Part shown: piece after piece, positions 38,284 through 50,795 of the stretch
Position numbering within the stretch: the first letter of the stretch is position 1
How the letters are laid out: each line of letters begins with the position of its first letter
From: Engraulis encrasicolus
Lineage: Eukaryota > Chordata > Actinopteri > Clupeiformes > Engraulidae
Assembly (NCBI RefSeq): GCF_034702125.1
Contig: NC_085875.1
Location: 10,812,866 to 10,876,865, forward strand
Length of the DNA: 64,000 nucleotides
Direction of reading: 5' to 3'
The notes under the pieces: generated by a model
What the model saw: only the letters and a program-made list of their open reading frames with translations
The model's database searches: none
What the model was told of the DNA's origin: nothing
Made by a program: the position numbers and the translations under genes

Positions 38284-38686
38284 AAAAAGGTCACACACAA
38301 ACATTTTTCACATATTTGCAGTATTTCCAAGAACTATTCATGAATGTGCACATAATTTCCTTCTCAGTGTTTTCAGTAGGCCTACTCCAATTTATTGGAT
38401 CAGAATTATTAGCATAGCTTAGCATAATCACTGGAAGTAAATTAGCAAAAAGCCACAGGTGATCACAGCACACGATTAAATTTGCACTTTGGTGAAATTT
38501 ACATTCATTTCAAAGTAGTTTTTATTTGAGAATGTTTTGTTTGTTCCCATAAATTGCATTGCTACGCTTAATTATACTGTTAAACTAGGCCATGATAACA
38601 CATAGACAACAATAATGTGCACATTCATGAATAATGCTTGGAAATACTGCAAATATGTGAAAATCAAAAAGTGGTGGACTGTTCTG
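38284..38686. mobile_element. TTAA-type MITE, copy 2 (left end decayed)
   Basis: Same family as 18508-18922 and 47260-47683. The right end GGTGGACTGTTCTG runs into TTAA at 38687-38690. The left terminus is damaged, starting effectively at TTTTTCACATATTTGCAG. Confidence 0.8.
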
Positions 38687-39534
38687 TTAAGCTTTGATTA
38701 CGGCACCCATTTAGTGTTGCATTGTTTCAATAAACCTTTGCGATGTCTGAGTTTATTTCCATCTAACATTGCATTAGGTTTTCACCAAGATCTTGTATTG
38801 GCTTATAGGTTGAACGCTGTGCAAAGCCACATGGACCCCTCTTGTGCAATGACTTCCTTCTTAAAAGACACATGCTGTGGGAATGTAAACGATGTTAAGT
38901 CTGTTGGGGAAGGGTCAAATCATTGGGATCAGCAGTGCCCAAAACGTTTGGTGACGAGACTAGGCTCAGCTACACAGTATGTGATTAAGCTCAGCTGGGT
39001 ACCTGAATATAATGAATGAGCGGATAATGTCATCGATATACTTTTTCTTTCCATATGGCATATTCCAAGATGAAGTACTGTTCATGAACACTTGTATGCG
39101 ACAAAAAGTCAAAATAAACTTTTGCATGAAACATGTTTTGTATTTTGCAATTAAATGAAATGACACAACATGACACCAGTGGAAATAACACCCTTAGTTA
39201 CCAATCTTAAGATGGAATGATTATGAGAAGTTCCGTATATGCTGAGGTGAGGTCACTACACAGTCAGGGCTTGAACTTGCAACCTCAGGCAACCTCCTTG
39301 CATGGAGCACAGATGCTAAAGCTAAACGTCTAGGCCAATAGGTCAATTAGTGACGATCATATCTGTATGAGGCTTCGGGAAGGAGGTTCTTTTTTTTCTT
39401 TTTTAAATGTGTTTTTAATTGCCTTTTTCGCCTTCACTTCGGATAGAACAGTGAAGAGCGACAGGAAGCGAATGTGGAGAGAGACGGGGTAGGGATGGCA
39501 ATGACCCAGGCTGGACTTGAACCCTTTTCTTTTC
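38687..39534. other. Rest of gene 2 downstream flank
   Basis: 38688-38800 matches the orphan flank at 29576-29690. 39110-39170 repeats the GCATGAAACATGTT...GCAATTAAATG block also seen at 27300 and 38165, so this flank was itself partly duplicated. No gene. Confidence 0.5.
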
Positions 39535-39965
39535 ATTTTGAAAGAAAATAAACTGCTGTAGCCTCTTACTGCAGAAGTGGTCGCCAGCGGGCCTATTCAC
39601 TATTTGCTGAAAATACTCAACTACATCATAACAACTTTGCTATGACAGTACCGAGACCCTTAATTAACATATTAAAACATTTTAGGTGACAGTAAGTAAT
39701 AACATAGGCTCTGCACTAAGGGGTTAAAGAAGGAACGCCGTCAGCACATTTTTTTTATCGTGCACCTCAACACAACGCAAGGCAACACAACGCATTGCCA
39801 CATACTTTTGATCGTGAAGCATTTACATATTACCATGTCATGGACCGCAGTACATTGTGACAAAAAAAAACTTTCAAAAAGAACATCCAAAAAGGGCATT
39901 TTTGTCCAGTAGGGCAAAGGGACAGGTGTTTTAGCACCAGTTGGATCTACGTAGCATATACCGTT
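39535..39965. repeat. Duplicated noncoding segment, also at 14225-14690
   Basis: Copy without the SINE-like insertion (see 14430-14609). It ends with GTTGGATCTACGT, also present at 15517. Confidence 0.7.
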
Positions 39966-40084
39966 GTGCTCAGAATAATAGCAGTGCCTTTACAAAAGTG
40001 AGTAAATGTAAAGATTCTTCTAATAATTTGTACTTTCATGATCAAAAATGCATTGGGGAACAATAATTCTCTTCTCTTCAACAG
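39966..40084. repeat. Fragment of an unclassified repeat
   Basis: Begins GTTGTGCTCAGAATAATAGC, which looks like the end of a dispersed fish element. Not classified further. Confidence 0.35.
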
Positions 40085-43030
40085 TTCTCTTCCAGCAACA
40101 TAAAGCTTTAGTAAGTCCTTCAATATGGGGCGGTTCCTGCTATGGTTTTGTAGGCAAGGGTCAAGGCCTTGTGCTTGATCCGGGCGGCGATCGGTAGCCA
40201 GTGCAACTCAATGAATAGAGGAGTAACATGGGTCCATTTGGGGTTGATTGAATATCTGCATCTGCAAAGGTTTTAGCGCACAAGCAGGTAGACCTGTCAT
40301 GGGTGAGTTGCAGTAGTCAATATGGGACAGGACCGTGGCCTGAACCAGTCGTTGTGTAGAATATTGGGTCAGAACAGGTCTGATTTTCCAGAATCGATTT
40401 ACCTGGAATTGACAGGTCTGGGTGACTGAGGTGATGTAGTTGGAGCATGACAGCTCGTTGTCAGTCATGACGCCAAGGTCGACTTTGTTTGGGGTCACAA
40501 TGGTGGAGCCCATCTTGAGTATGATGTTGTGACTGAGTGACTCTTTAGCTGGGATCACCAGGAGCTTTGTCTTGGACAGGTTCAGCTGTAGGTGGTGGTC
40601 CTTCATCCAAGTTAACCAGACGGTGAGGCAGGCAGCAATGCGTGCCGAAACCGTGATGTCCTCTGGACGGAACGACATGTACATCTGGGTGTCATCAGCA
40701 CAGCAGTGATAGGAGAACCCATGTGTTTGAATGACACGCCCAGGGAGGAGGTGTACATTGCAAACAGAAGGGGCCCCAGCACTGATCCTTGGGGCACGCC
40801 TGTGGAAAGGGTATGAGTCGTAGACCATGACACACTGAAGGTGCATCCAGATAGGTAGGAGTTGAACCATGAGTGGACAACACCAGTGATTCCCATGGTC
40901 GTGACTCGTGAGTATCCTCAGGAGTATCTTGTGGTTGACTGTGTCAAAGGCTGCAGACAAGTCTAGTAGGTTGAGGACCGAGGATAGTCCTTCCGTTCTT
41001 ACAGTCCTTAGAGCTTCAGTTCCTGAGAGTAACGAAGTTTCAACTGAGTGGCCACATTGTTTTCGGTCCAGTAGTCCGTTCTGGGTTAGGAAGTTGGTAA
41101 TCTGCTTTGCAACTGTCCTTTCCAGTGTCTTAGATAGGAAGGGACGCAGTGAGACGTAGTTTTCTACGTGAGCAGGGTTCAGTGTAGAGATGATATAAAA
41201 CCCGGAGGATCCGGTTGGAGAGCCGGGTAAAGACCTCACCCGAACAGACCGGATGGCTGTCGTGCATTGATCCGCCAAAGGCGGGTCAGACGGCATTTCA
41301 TTAATATGTCAACAAAATGGCAGTTACAGCGCGAGAAATTGTGAAACCGGAATACATCCTCTTTAGTTGACTACAACAGCCATTCTCTAATCTCCCTAGT
41401 ATGCTGTTCAGTCACGAACATTCACTGAGTAAAACTGAACCAACTCCCGCCTCGTCATTCATCGAGCCTGTTTGATCCGTCCAGCCTGTTGTGGCCAATT
41501 GAGTCGCGGATCCCCGCTCCCTATGTTTGTGCTTCTGACTCTGTTGAGCTCTACATTTCTAAATGTTAACAGTGCTCTGCCAACGCTTTAACATCTCACT
41601 CTGTAGGCTACTCTTAGGGAAATTATAGTCTACAGACGTGACTCTATCACTCACTGCGTTACAGCGTAGGCTACAGTCTTTAAAGCCACTGCTGTCACTC
41701 CCCTCGTCCGAGTCACTCAGCAGCGGCGCCCTCGGCGACTCGGTGAGACGAATCCTGACTGAGTTGTTGGTAGCAGCGAATCCCCTATCTCAGTAATTGG
41801 TATTTTTCTTTCATCATACTTTCACACTTGTTCCACCTATACTTCATGATGCCAAAGATCTTACAATGGTATGATAGTGTGGCCATTAGGGTCATGGGTG
41901 TGCTCTGACTGTCATCCCAAAGAGCCTAGTTTTGTGAGCAGAGAGCATGGCATGACTGTTGAAATTTGAGGAATGCCACATCCTGGACAGAATATATGAT
42001 TTCATAGCCTTCAGATAAGCTGAAACCGGCCCTGAAACAACTTTGTAGGCCTTGGCTTTGACACAGGCAGCCAATCCAGAACAGGTAGCACTGCATACCC
42101 AGTACTGTACCTACATGAAGTGATTCGCAGTCATTGTTGTTTGAACAATAATTTGGATCTGCACAAAATCTTCTGTGCTTCAATTAGCAAATGAATGGCT
42201 TTATAGACCTGAAAGCATTTTTTTGATATACAAAATGTTAGTCATCTTGGATTTTGTAATGGATTTATTCTATGTGATGGTTGACTTCACAGTCATGTAA
42301 CAAATATTACCAAAAGTCAACAGTGGCTTCATAGACTTAAAGATATTAAATATGCCAATTTTGCCAAATATGATGTCAGCCATCTTGGACAACAATGTTG
42401 CCCTCGAAATAATAATAAAAAAAGATTAACTGAAGCCAACCCTTAAAACAGCATTAATTCATTTTCTGTACACAATGGCAGCCATCTTGGATTTGCCACC
42501 AAATATTAAGGAAAAAATTGGAAACAGGTGGATTTGTATTCGGGGAGGTCCTAGAAGTAAAAAAAAAAAAAAAAACGCAGAAGAGAAAAATCTATATGAA
42601 ATGTTCCTAAACTTACAACTCAATCCGCACTATCTTGCCCAGGGCCGGCTACTGGCAAAAGTGTCCCCCTCCTCCAGCACGCTCCCCAGCTCAGGTCGTC
42701 ACCTGCCGCTCCTCTCGCTCGTCATGGTCGTCTCTCTGTGCGGCACGTTCTCCCAAGCCTGGATAAAAAAACGTCAGCGCAGCTCACCTGGGCCAATTTC
42801 ACCAATTAACCCGTTTGTTCTCCTCAGTCGTGTCCAAAGGTTAAAACAATTAACTCCCCCACTGAATATAGTCACCCCGTGACAAATGTCTTGAAGGAGG
42901 TTTGTAGGCACTGGGTCCAGTAGGCAGGTAGTGGGACGGCTCCTTTTGATGAGTTTGGAAACATCTTCTTCAGAGAGTAGAGTGAACTCATGGAGTGTTG
43001 CAGGACTCCGCAGGGTTGCCACAGTCAATG
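40085..43030 (-). mobile_element. L2/CR1-like LINE fragment, copy 2, interrupted
   Basis: Same family as 22030-23655. From right to left: LSEEDVSKLIKRSRPTTCLL (42880-43030), then after a 1.7-kb interruption [31 protein letters not shown], a CADD in place of the catalytic YADD, and [18 protein letters not shown] 362-codon frame at 40208-41296 spans much of the RT domain, but with frame slips and altered motifs. Not functional. Confidence 0.88.
41191..42885. other. 1.7-kb insertion inside LINE copy 2
   Basis: Separates two adjoining parts of the reverse transcriptase. Contains a GC-rich stretch, GCCATCTTGGA-type minisatellite pieces (42235-42495) and no recognised gene. Its ends were not resolved to terminal repeats. 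Confidence 0.55.
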
Positions 43031-43592
<562 letters not shown>

Positions 43593-44251
43593 GGTAACAC
43601 TTTCTATGAAGTCCATATCTATAGCGCATCATAGCACATTTATAACAAATTATAATGCACATTATATTTACTTACAACGTATTATGACTACACTCATTAT
43701 GCTTCATATTAACAGTTGTGAATAACCATGAATCTATCTTATAATTCTTTATAAATCCAAGGGTGTTATGAGTGCTCATGACTGGCTATAATCTACAGGC
43801 TGCCTGATGGGGCTTATAGTACATAATGAGTATTTATACCCCTCTATGCACAGACCTGGAGGATAAACTCATAAGGGCTCATAAGATGCTATAATGTTCG
43901 ATGTGAGATCATAAGTCGTCAATGTGTGCTCTAAGTAAAGTGAAGTTCATATGCATGCATCTGTAATGCACTGTATAATGTACACCTACTGTATAATGCA
44001 TCATAATGTACAGTAAGGCCCATCAGACAGCCTGTATAATTTATATCCAGTCACAAGCAGTCATATGACCCTTGGATTTATGAAGCATTATAAGCTTGAT
44101 TCATGGTTATTCATTACTGTTAACATAAAGCATCATAAAACATCATGGGTGTAGTCGTAATGCATTGTAAAGTAATTATAATGCACATTATAATTTGTTA
44201 TACATGCACTCATAATGTTCAATAGATATGGGCTTCATAGAAAGTGTTACC
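43593..44251. mobile_element. Long-TIR hAT-like MITE (659 bp)
   Basis: Ends GGTAACACTTTCTATGAAG and CTTCATAGAAAGTGTTACC. Perfect 8-bp duplication CAAGCAAT lies at 43585-43592 and 44252-44259. Arms pair over most of the length. Absent from the homologous position in block A (about 23705). Confidence 0.93.
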
Positions 44252-44433
44252 CAAGCAATTTATACAAGCAATCTTGGTGAGTCAATATTTTTACGTCATA
44301 GCTAAGTAATTAACCCCCAAACTCAGCAAAGTAGTGTTGTTACAACAGTAATTCAACACGCACACACACACACAGGCAAAAATGTATGACGCCATTGCAA
44401 CACCCACACATTTGTTTCACAATTTTGTTCCAG

Positions 44434-44534
44434 TATATGTGGCTGAGTGTGTCAAAACGACAGCTGGAGGCCTCCCCTTGCAGAACGGAGCGTTAGATTC
44501 ATATCCACTGTCAGAAGTTATCCAATTATCCAAG
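44434..44534 (+). other. 5'UTR exon of receptor gene 3
   Basis: Acceptor-like TTGTTCCAG before 44434 and donor CAAG|GTGAGT at its end. Strongly conserved with the gene 4 exon at 51867-51964. A later alternative acceptor inside cannot be excluded. Confidence 0.65.
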
Positions 44535-44747
44535 GTGAGTTTCCTATGTTATGTATCATTTCCTATCAGCATAGCCTTATAACAAATAAGAGAAAATGTG
44601 ACCACTTTGGACAATACAGCATCAAGGCAACTATTTGGGCTATGTTCTGGACATGTTGTTTTAACCTAGCCTGGCTCTTGCGCAGACCCTTAGTGCTTCG
44701 TGCATCTTCGTGAATATCCATCTGCATGAGAACCAGGTTAGTTTTAA

Positions 44748-44913
44748 CCCTTTGAGGAGTACCATCACAAATATGTGATTTGAATTTTCCCAAAATTTTG
44801 GGTTCTCATTATGATGTCATAAGGACTTTGCGAGATTTTAACACAGACCTTTATGTGCACTGTAGAGTGTTGGAGTAAAATTCTAAAAGAACTGGGGGAA
44901 AATCCTCAAAGGG
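44748..44913. mobile_element. piggyBac-like MITE in the gene 3 intron (166 bp)
   Basis: Ends CCCTTTGAGGA and TCCTCAAAGGG between TTAA at 44744-44747 and 44914-44917. The CCC/GGG termini with TTAA are piggyBac-like. Lies between the 5'UTR exon and the coding exon. Confidence 0.85.
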
Positions 44914-45080
44914 TTAATCTGCCAATCTTTTGTCAATCTGTTGAAGCACATGCTAGCTAAGAGGTCTATGGATGATTGAGTTGTGTTATTGTCATCATTA
45001 GGCCTATTATCATTACCATCATCATCAGCCTATTATTGTAGTTGATCGCCCAACATCTGCTGATTTTTTAACAGATCATC

Positions 45081-46082
45081 ATGGGTGCAAATGAAACATT
45101 AAAAACTCTTGATTATTATGGTGATTATAATGGGTGGACCCCAGCGCCACCACCTGCCTGGTCCTGTGGCGCTCTGTGTGTCTTTGTCCTTCTATCAAGC
45201 ACCATCATCTTCGTTCTGGGCGTCCTGGGAAACGGCCTCGTCATCTGGATCATTGGTGTGAAGACAAAGCGCTCGGTCAACTCCTCGTGGTACTTAAGCC
45301 TGGCAGTATCTGACTTCTTGCTCTGCATCACTGTGCCATTCAACTCAGTGTACATGACAACCGGAGAGTGGCATTTCGGCCTTTTTATGTGCAAGTTCAT
45401 TAGTGTGGTCATGCCTCTGAACATATACGGCAGCGTATTCCTTCTGGTCATTGTTAGCATGGACCGCTGCATGTGCATCATCTTTCCTGTGTGGTCTCAG
45501 AACCACCGCACGGTAAGAAGTTCCTCAGTCGTCATTGCTGCAGCCTGGATTCTCTCCGCGGCACTCTCCCTCCCCACCCTGTTGTTCTATGACACACATG
45601 ACAGACACGGCACGATTCTTTGTGGTTACAATATCACTGAGGCACTGATGTCAATGGGGACATTGGTCGTGATGGGTTTTGTATTTGGGCTAGCCCTTTC
45701 TTTGGTGGTTATAGTAGTTTGCTATGCCATCATTATGCAGAAGCTGAGAGTCAATTGCATGACAAAATCATCCAAACCATTTCGACTCATGACAGCTGTT
45801 ATAATCATATTTGTCATCTGCTGGGTGCCTTACCAAATCTTTAAACTCCTGAACATTAACCACGTTCCCAATATTAAAACGGGGACTCAAATCTCCATCA
45901 TGCTGGCCTATGCCAACAGCTTCATCAATCCACTGTTGTACTCCTTCATGGGCCAAGACTTCAGAAATAGATGCCTAAGGTCCATTTGTGCAAGGATGGA
46001 AAACGCCTTACAAGAGGAGGGCCAGTCCACAAGGGGAATATCAATGTCCAGATCTGCAGAGAGTCAAAATATTTCTGTTTAA
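45081..46082 (+). CDS. Chemokine-like receptor 1-like GPCR, gene 3 (altered TM5)
   Basis: 333-residue class A receptor. Start lies six bases after the acceptor at 45073-45074. Seven membrane segments; DRC at 128-130, C104-C181 pair, CWVPY and NPLLY present. N-terminus short with two DYY/DY tyrosines, then PAPPPAW. Loop 2 DTHDRHG resembles the DT-LHG part of CMKLR1. Compared with gene 4, the conserved TM5 proline (P5.50) is serine (residue 207), an arginine in loop 3 is cysteine (226), and a TM6 threonine is isoleucine (243). The frame is intact and N-glycosylation sites N4 and N184 remain. Nearest paralogue is gene 4. Could be functional with altered signalling, or an early pseudogene. Confidence 0.92.
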   Translation: MGANETLKTLDYYGDYNGWTPAPPPAWSCGALCVFVLLSSTIIFVLGVLGNGLVIWIIGVKTKRSVNSSWYLSLAVSDFLLCITVPFNSVYMTTGEWHFGLFMCKFISVVMPLNIYGSVFLLVIVSMDRCMCIIFPVWSQNHRTVRSSSVVIAAAWILSAALSLPTLLFYDTHDRHGTILCGYNITEALMSMGTLVVMGFVFGLALSLVVIVVCYAIIMQKLRVNCMTKSSKPFRLMTAVIIIFVICWVPYQIFKLLNINHVPNIKTGTQISIMLAYANSFINPLLYSFMGQDFRNRCLRSICARMENALQEEGQSTRGISMSRSAESQNISV

Positions 46083-47259
46083 AATATAATCTATGTGTTA
46101 TTGGGCCAAGTACCTGACAGTTATTACACTGTAGACCCCCCATGATGCATGAAGGGATTGAGGTTGTGGTGAATTACAAATACCTGGGAAACAATAATAG
46201 ATGATAAGTTAACATGGGTTTGTAATATCGATGCCATATACAAAAAGGGGCTGCAAAGGCTTTATTTTATGCGAAAGTTAAGGGTTGACAGACATAATGT
46301 CTCTTTTACCATTCTGTTAACAGTACCTTTTCATTGTCTTAATGGGTTTCTTGAGTTATCCTTTATTTTACCTGGGTCGTCATGGTGAGACATAATGTTT
46401 TCTTTACACCACCGCCTAGTAACTTAACCCCACCCCCAACATGTTTTCTAATGTTTCTAATGTTATGGCCTAGATTTTGGAATGTGTGATGCACAAACAA
46501 TTTTGCATGAAATATAGCCCACCATATGGTTTGCTCAATGTTGACAATGTTATTTTTTTTTGTCTGCCAACAAAGCTATGGAGCATACAGGGGGAAATGT
46601 GTTGTATGAAAATATGGTAAATAAAAAGTACTCTTATCAACTGTGGACCTTATTTTTCATGATAATGTTCAGTTGCTTTGACGTGAAGACAATTAAGGCA
46701 ATGGTGATCAGCAGTCATTTTCTTGATCAGTGTTGTTTGTAAAAAAACACAAATGGTTAACAATTTTAAGATGGGAAGTTTGAGGGACGGTACCCTCACA
46801 CAGAAGGTACCAAGCCCCAGGTACCAAGATCTATCCCTAGAAAAAAACTGTAGCTCTTTGAGTGCCATGGACTTGAAAACGCGTGTTGGGGGTGGGACCC
46901 AACACGTTGATCTGGTATGTTTGTTGTTCACATGGACAAAGAACTATTTTTTTTATGGCTCTTGAAAAAACACACAAATGTTGAAAAAAGCCTGGCAACC
47001 CCCCGGTCTGAATTTGAAAATGGCTGGCACTCAATGAGTTTTAACTTTGGTGAAAGTTGATGGTCGCTGTCCATGATGAGAATGGGGTTTTTGATTTGTT
47101 TTGACTTGGAAGAATATCTACCCATGATGAGTCAAAGGGTACATTGAGTGCTACACACCTACTACTTTTTTCACATGAAAGCAAAAAAGGAAGGAAGTGG
47201 AGTACTTGCAAGTTTGTTAAAAAACAATACCCTTTTGTTTTCTTTTCTTCTTCTTTTAA
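46083..47259 (+). other. 3'UTR and flank of gene 3
   Basis: Matches 53396-54570 after gene 4 block by block. AATAAA at 46620-46625 sits in the conserved GAAAATATGGTAAATAAAAAG context in both, the likely polyadenylation signal. An ATAATGTTTTC region at 46390-46550 is less conserved. Confidence 0.7.
46620..46625 (+). promoter_or_regulatory. Polyadenylation signal, gene 3
   Basis: AATAAA conserved with 54150-54155 downstream of gene 4. Confidence 0.6.
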
Positions 47260-47683
47260 AGGAACAGACCACCCTTTTTTGATTTTCACATATTTGCAGT
47301 ATTTCCCAGCATTATTCATGAAGGTGCATATCATTTTCTTCTCAGTGTTTTCAGTATTTACATTTATTGGATCAGAATTATTAGCAGAGCTTAGCATAAT
47401 CACTGGAAGTAAGTGGTAACTTTAGCATCAAGCCACAAGTGATCACTGGATGGAAATTGAATTGCCGTTTTACACTCTGGTGAATTTTACATTAATTTTA
47501 TAATGGATTATAATTTGATTATGTTTTATTTTGTACCATAGACTTGTATTACTATGCCTAATTTGGCTATACTGTTTAACGGGGCAATGCAAACACATAG
47601 ACGAAAATTATACATGCACATTCATGAATAATGCTTGAAAATACTGCAAATATGTGAAAATCAAAAAAGGGTGGTCTGTTCCT
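47260..47683. mobile_element. TTAA-type MITE, copy 3 (best preserved)
   Basis: Ends AGGAACAGACCACCC and GGGTGGTCTGTTCCT between TTAA at 47256-47259 and 47684-47687. Absent from the homologous place after gene 4 (about 54560). Confidence 0.93.
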
Positions 47684-48213
47684 TTAAGTTAACATATCAC
47701 ACCCTATGTGTACCCTACCCTACAGCTGTGCACGAGCTCCAAAATCCACAAGTACGCACAACCCAAATCCCGCCCATCCGCAAAACCCAAATCCCGCCCA
47801 TCCTGGCCGACACGGCGTGAAACTAGTGAGTCCCGAAAATACCCACTGCAAGTTGTTTTTCTCAAAGGATGCCTGTGAGACTTCACTGGGCGTGGATGCC
47901 TTGACACAGCCTTGGCCATGTGGGAGCAGGCACGTGTACAGCATAGTTGCCCTAGGTGCCCGGGCAACTGCCCTTTTGCTCACCCTGACTGACGTTGCCC
48001 TTCCAAGGGAGGGGGAAAATAATATGGCAATTATCATTTCATATTTCAATATCATTTGATTTCGGTATAATTCATGATTTTGATTGAAGTCTTCAGTGTC
48101 AGTCATACAAATTCACCAGGCCTGTCGAGAATGGGCAGTGGCAGTCTTTATATTGAGGCCTACCTGGGCAACCGCCTTAGCCCCCGCCAAATGTAGGGGC
48201 CCCCAGAGGGGGA
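47684..48213. other. Noncoding, nothing recognised
   Basis: A short CCCAAATCCCGCCCATCC duplication at 47762-47800. No gene. Confidence 0.4.
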
Positions 48214-48735
48214 ATGGGAAAAAGTGTTTTCGCAAATATATCCGGAACGGTACGTCGTAGAGACTCCGCGATGCTTCCTGCCATAATTTGGGGTCAAGGA
48301 ACACGCCTGTCTTGGTCCCGTGTCTCTACGACTTTCCGTTCAAAAGTTACAGCCAAAATAAAGTTGTTTCTGGCAATAGCTCCGCCCCTGAACGTCATAG
48401 AGAGCTCAGAACGATTTTGTTGGAAAGCTATGGTCCTGCGGAATCCGAGGATATGTGTCTTTTCTCTGTGCTACCTCGGGAAGTGGGTGAAATGACTTTG
48501 CGACATGGAAGGGAAGCCGTTTTAGCCCCATTCAAAGTCAATGGGAAAACGTTGATGGTGAATATCTCCGGAACGGTACGTCGTAGAGACTCGGCGATGC
48601 AATAAGCCATAATTCGGGGTCAAGGAACACGCCTGTCTTGGTCCCATCTCTCTACGACCTTGTGGGGAAATTCTACAGCCAAAACAAAAGTTTGACCGTC
48701 CATAGCTCCGCCCCCGAAAGTCGTGGAAAGATGGT
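48214..48735. repeat. CpG-rich dispersed repeat, two tandem copies
   Basis: ATCCGGAACGGTACGTCGTAG, then GGGGTCAAGGAACACGCC and CTGTCTTGGTCCC occur at 48240-48320 and again at 48565-48645, followed each time by CATAGCTCCGCCCC or a variant. Unit about 325 bases. The frames across it are shared by repeat copies, not a gene. Confidence 0.75.
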
Positions 48736-48767
48736 GAGATGGGAGCTAGATGAACACATACAAGTCA

Positions 48768-49208
48768 AGTCAAGTCAAGTCAAGTAGGTTTATTGTCAAT
48801 TTCTTTACATGCACTGGTCATACAAAGCATTTGAAATTACATTTCTTGCTTTCCCATACAGACATAGACTAATCTAGGTAAGGACATAGACAGTATAGAC
48901 ATAGACAGTACTTATACATGGACTTAAGACAGTATGGACATAGACAGTGCTCATACAGACATTTAAAGTGCAAGACTGGACAACAGAAGACTTGTAGAGG
49001 ACATACATTAAGAGGTATTTGTTGTGCTTTTGTGCTTTTCCTAAAAAAGTCCTTTATAGCGTTCTGACATGGTAATAGTAGCATTTTGAAGAAAAATAAA
49101 TATTAAAAGGTCTGTCAAGTACACCAGCAGCAGTGTGTGTGTGTGTGTGTGTGTGTATGTGTTTAGTGCAGGTAGAAGGTGCGTTGTGCGTCTTGTGTGT
49201 GTGTTTGT

Positions 49209-49249
<41 letters not shown>

Positions 49250-49291
49250 AGTGTGTGTATGTTTGGGTTTAGTGCAGAAAGTGCAGTGTGC

Positions 49292-49379
<88 letters not shown>

Positions 49380-49880
49380 ATGTTGTGAGTTAGTGCAGGT
49401 TGAAAGTTCAGTCACAAGTATAGTACTGCAGGTGGAATGTTCAGTCGCAGATATGGTGGTGGGGGATGGGGGGGGGGGGTTGTCAGTGGCCTTGCTGGCT
49501 AGAGGCTGACATTGGAGGGAGAGTGGGTTGAGTGTTCAGCATCTTGATCGCTTGGTGCATTGTGCTGCTCGCCAGCCTGGTGGTACGGGAACGGAGGCGC
49601 CTGTACCTCTTTCCAGAGGGCAGGAGGCTGAACAGTTTGTGTGCAGGGTGGCTTGTGTCTTTGATGATCATCAGTGCTTTCCGGGTGAGGCGTGTGGTGT
49701 AAATGTCCTGCAGGGAGGGGAGTGGTACTCCAATGATCTTCTTCGCTGTGTTCACAACACGCTGGAGTGTCTTCCTGTTTTTCTCCGTGCAGCTTCCTTC
49801 GAGAGACATGTGTCTCTCGTCTGTGCGACCTTCCTAGCCTTAGTTATGACCTCTCAAAGTTATCGGGAGGGGTCCCGATA
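48768..49880 (-). mobile_element. Rex1/CR1-like LINE 3' end
   Basis: Minus-strand frame 49483-49809 contains LQRVVNTAKKIIGVPLPSL, LLPSGKRYRRLRSRTTRL and TMHQAIKMLN, the typical C-terminus of fish Rex1-type reverse transcriptases. Then comes a 3'UTR, ending in GACAATAAACC and a TTGAC-repeat tail (48768-48786 on the plus strand). 5' truncated, as most copies are. A GT microsatellite grew in its UTR. Confidence 0.8.
49133..49378. repeat. (GT)n microsatellites inside the LINE 3' region
   Basis: Three GT tracts at about 49133-49155, 49195-49248 and 49292-49378. Confidence 0.95.
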
Positions 49881-49895
49881 AGGGATTTTGACCCT

Positions 49896-49920
49896 ATATC
49901 CTAACCCTAACCCTAACCCT
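49896..49920. repeat. Short interstitial telomere-like repeat
   Basis: About four AACCCT units. Similar short runs occur at 4505-4520. Too short to mark a chromosome fusion. Confidence 0.7.
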
Positions 49921-50795
49921 TATCTACTCTCTCTGTTATGATTGCATTGTAATTGGCAATGCGCTTATATTTATTTTATTAGATACACACTTGGGTGGGC
50001 TGATGGGCCCCCTAGCTTACTTCGCATTAGGCCCCCAAATTGCTAAGTCCGCCACTGAGAATGGGCACGAGCGCGGGTAAGCAACAATTCCACTGGGGGG
50101 AGGGAGAAGCGCTGCACGCGACAGTCGCTTGAGCGCCTATAAGTCTTATAGGAGACGAAAGATTTTGAAGATATCTGGGAGTAGAGCCTGAAAGGTGAGC
50201 TTGAAATGTAGCCTGAATACAGTAGGTCTACATATTAGTGTACAAAATATGCTCACAATCAACCTCTCTAAAACAATGTTGAGTAGGACATTTAGTGATC
50301 ATAAATCTGCCAGCCAGCCAGCTGTAGGTGCCACATTTAGGTAGCAAAAAACCCGACCGTTATAGCTATGCCTAGGAAAAATAGGCTATGATTCCATGTT
50401 TCAACTGATTTGCTTTGTAATTCGTAGCCTTTTTTTGATTGAAGCTTCTGAACTAAGTTTTCAGAGTCAGATTCAGATTCACCTGACACCTCGAGAGATT
50501 GGCAAAGGGAGGGGCCCCGTGCGCGTTGTGAGGGGGGCACGCGCTGCTCGGAGGGGGGGGGGAGCAAGAATGCATGCGAATAAGCATGCGAATGCATGCG
50601 AATAACAAAATATTTTGAAGATGCCATGGGAGTGTAGCCTAGAGCGACTGCCCTGACGGCCTGAGGGGAGCTTGAAACATAGCAGCCTACACAGTATTAA
50701 AATAGGCTACATGATCACAATTAACGTTTCTTAAATCCGATGTCGAGTTTGCGTTCAGTGATTCTAAATAATCTGACAGTCCTCCACATTGTTAC
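49921..50795. other. Noncoding, nothing recognised
   Basis: Includes a partly duplicated segment: ACGAGCGCGGGTAAGC.. at 50065 and GGCACGCGCTGCTCGG at 50533 belong to GC-rich patches of unknown nature. Confidence 0.4.

Noticed and set aside
48214..48605. Overlapping frames repeated at 48.2 and 48.5 kb
   Set aside because: They follow the tandem dispersed repeat; no start or splice context.
49896..49920. Ancient telomere or chromosome fusion point
   Set aside because: Only about four units, and similar short runs occur at about 4505; too short.
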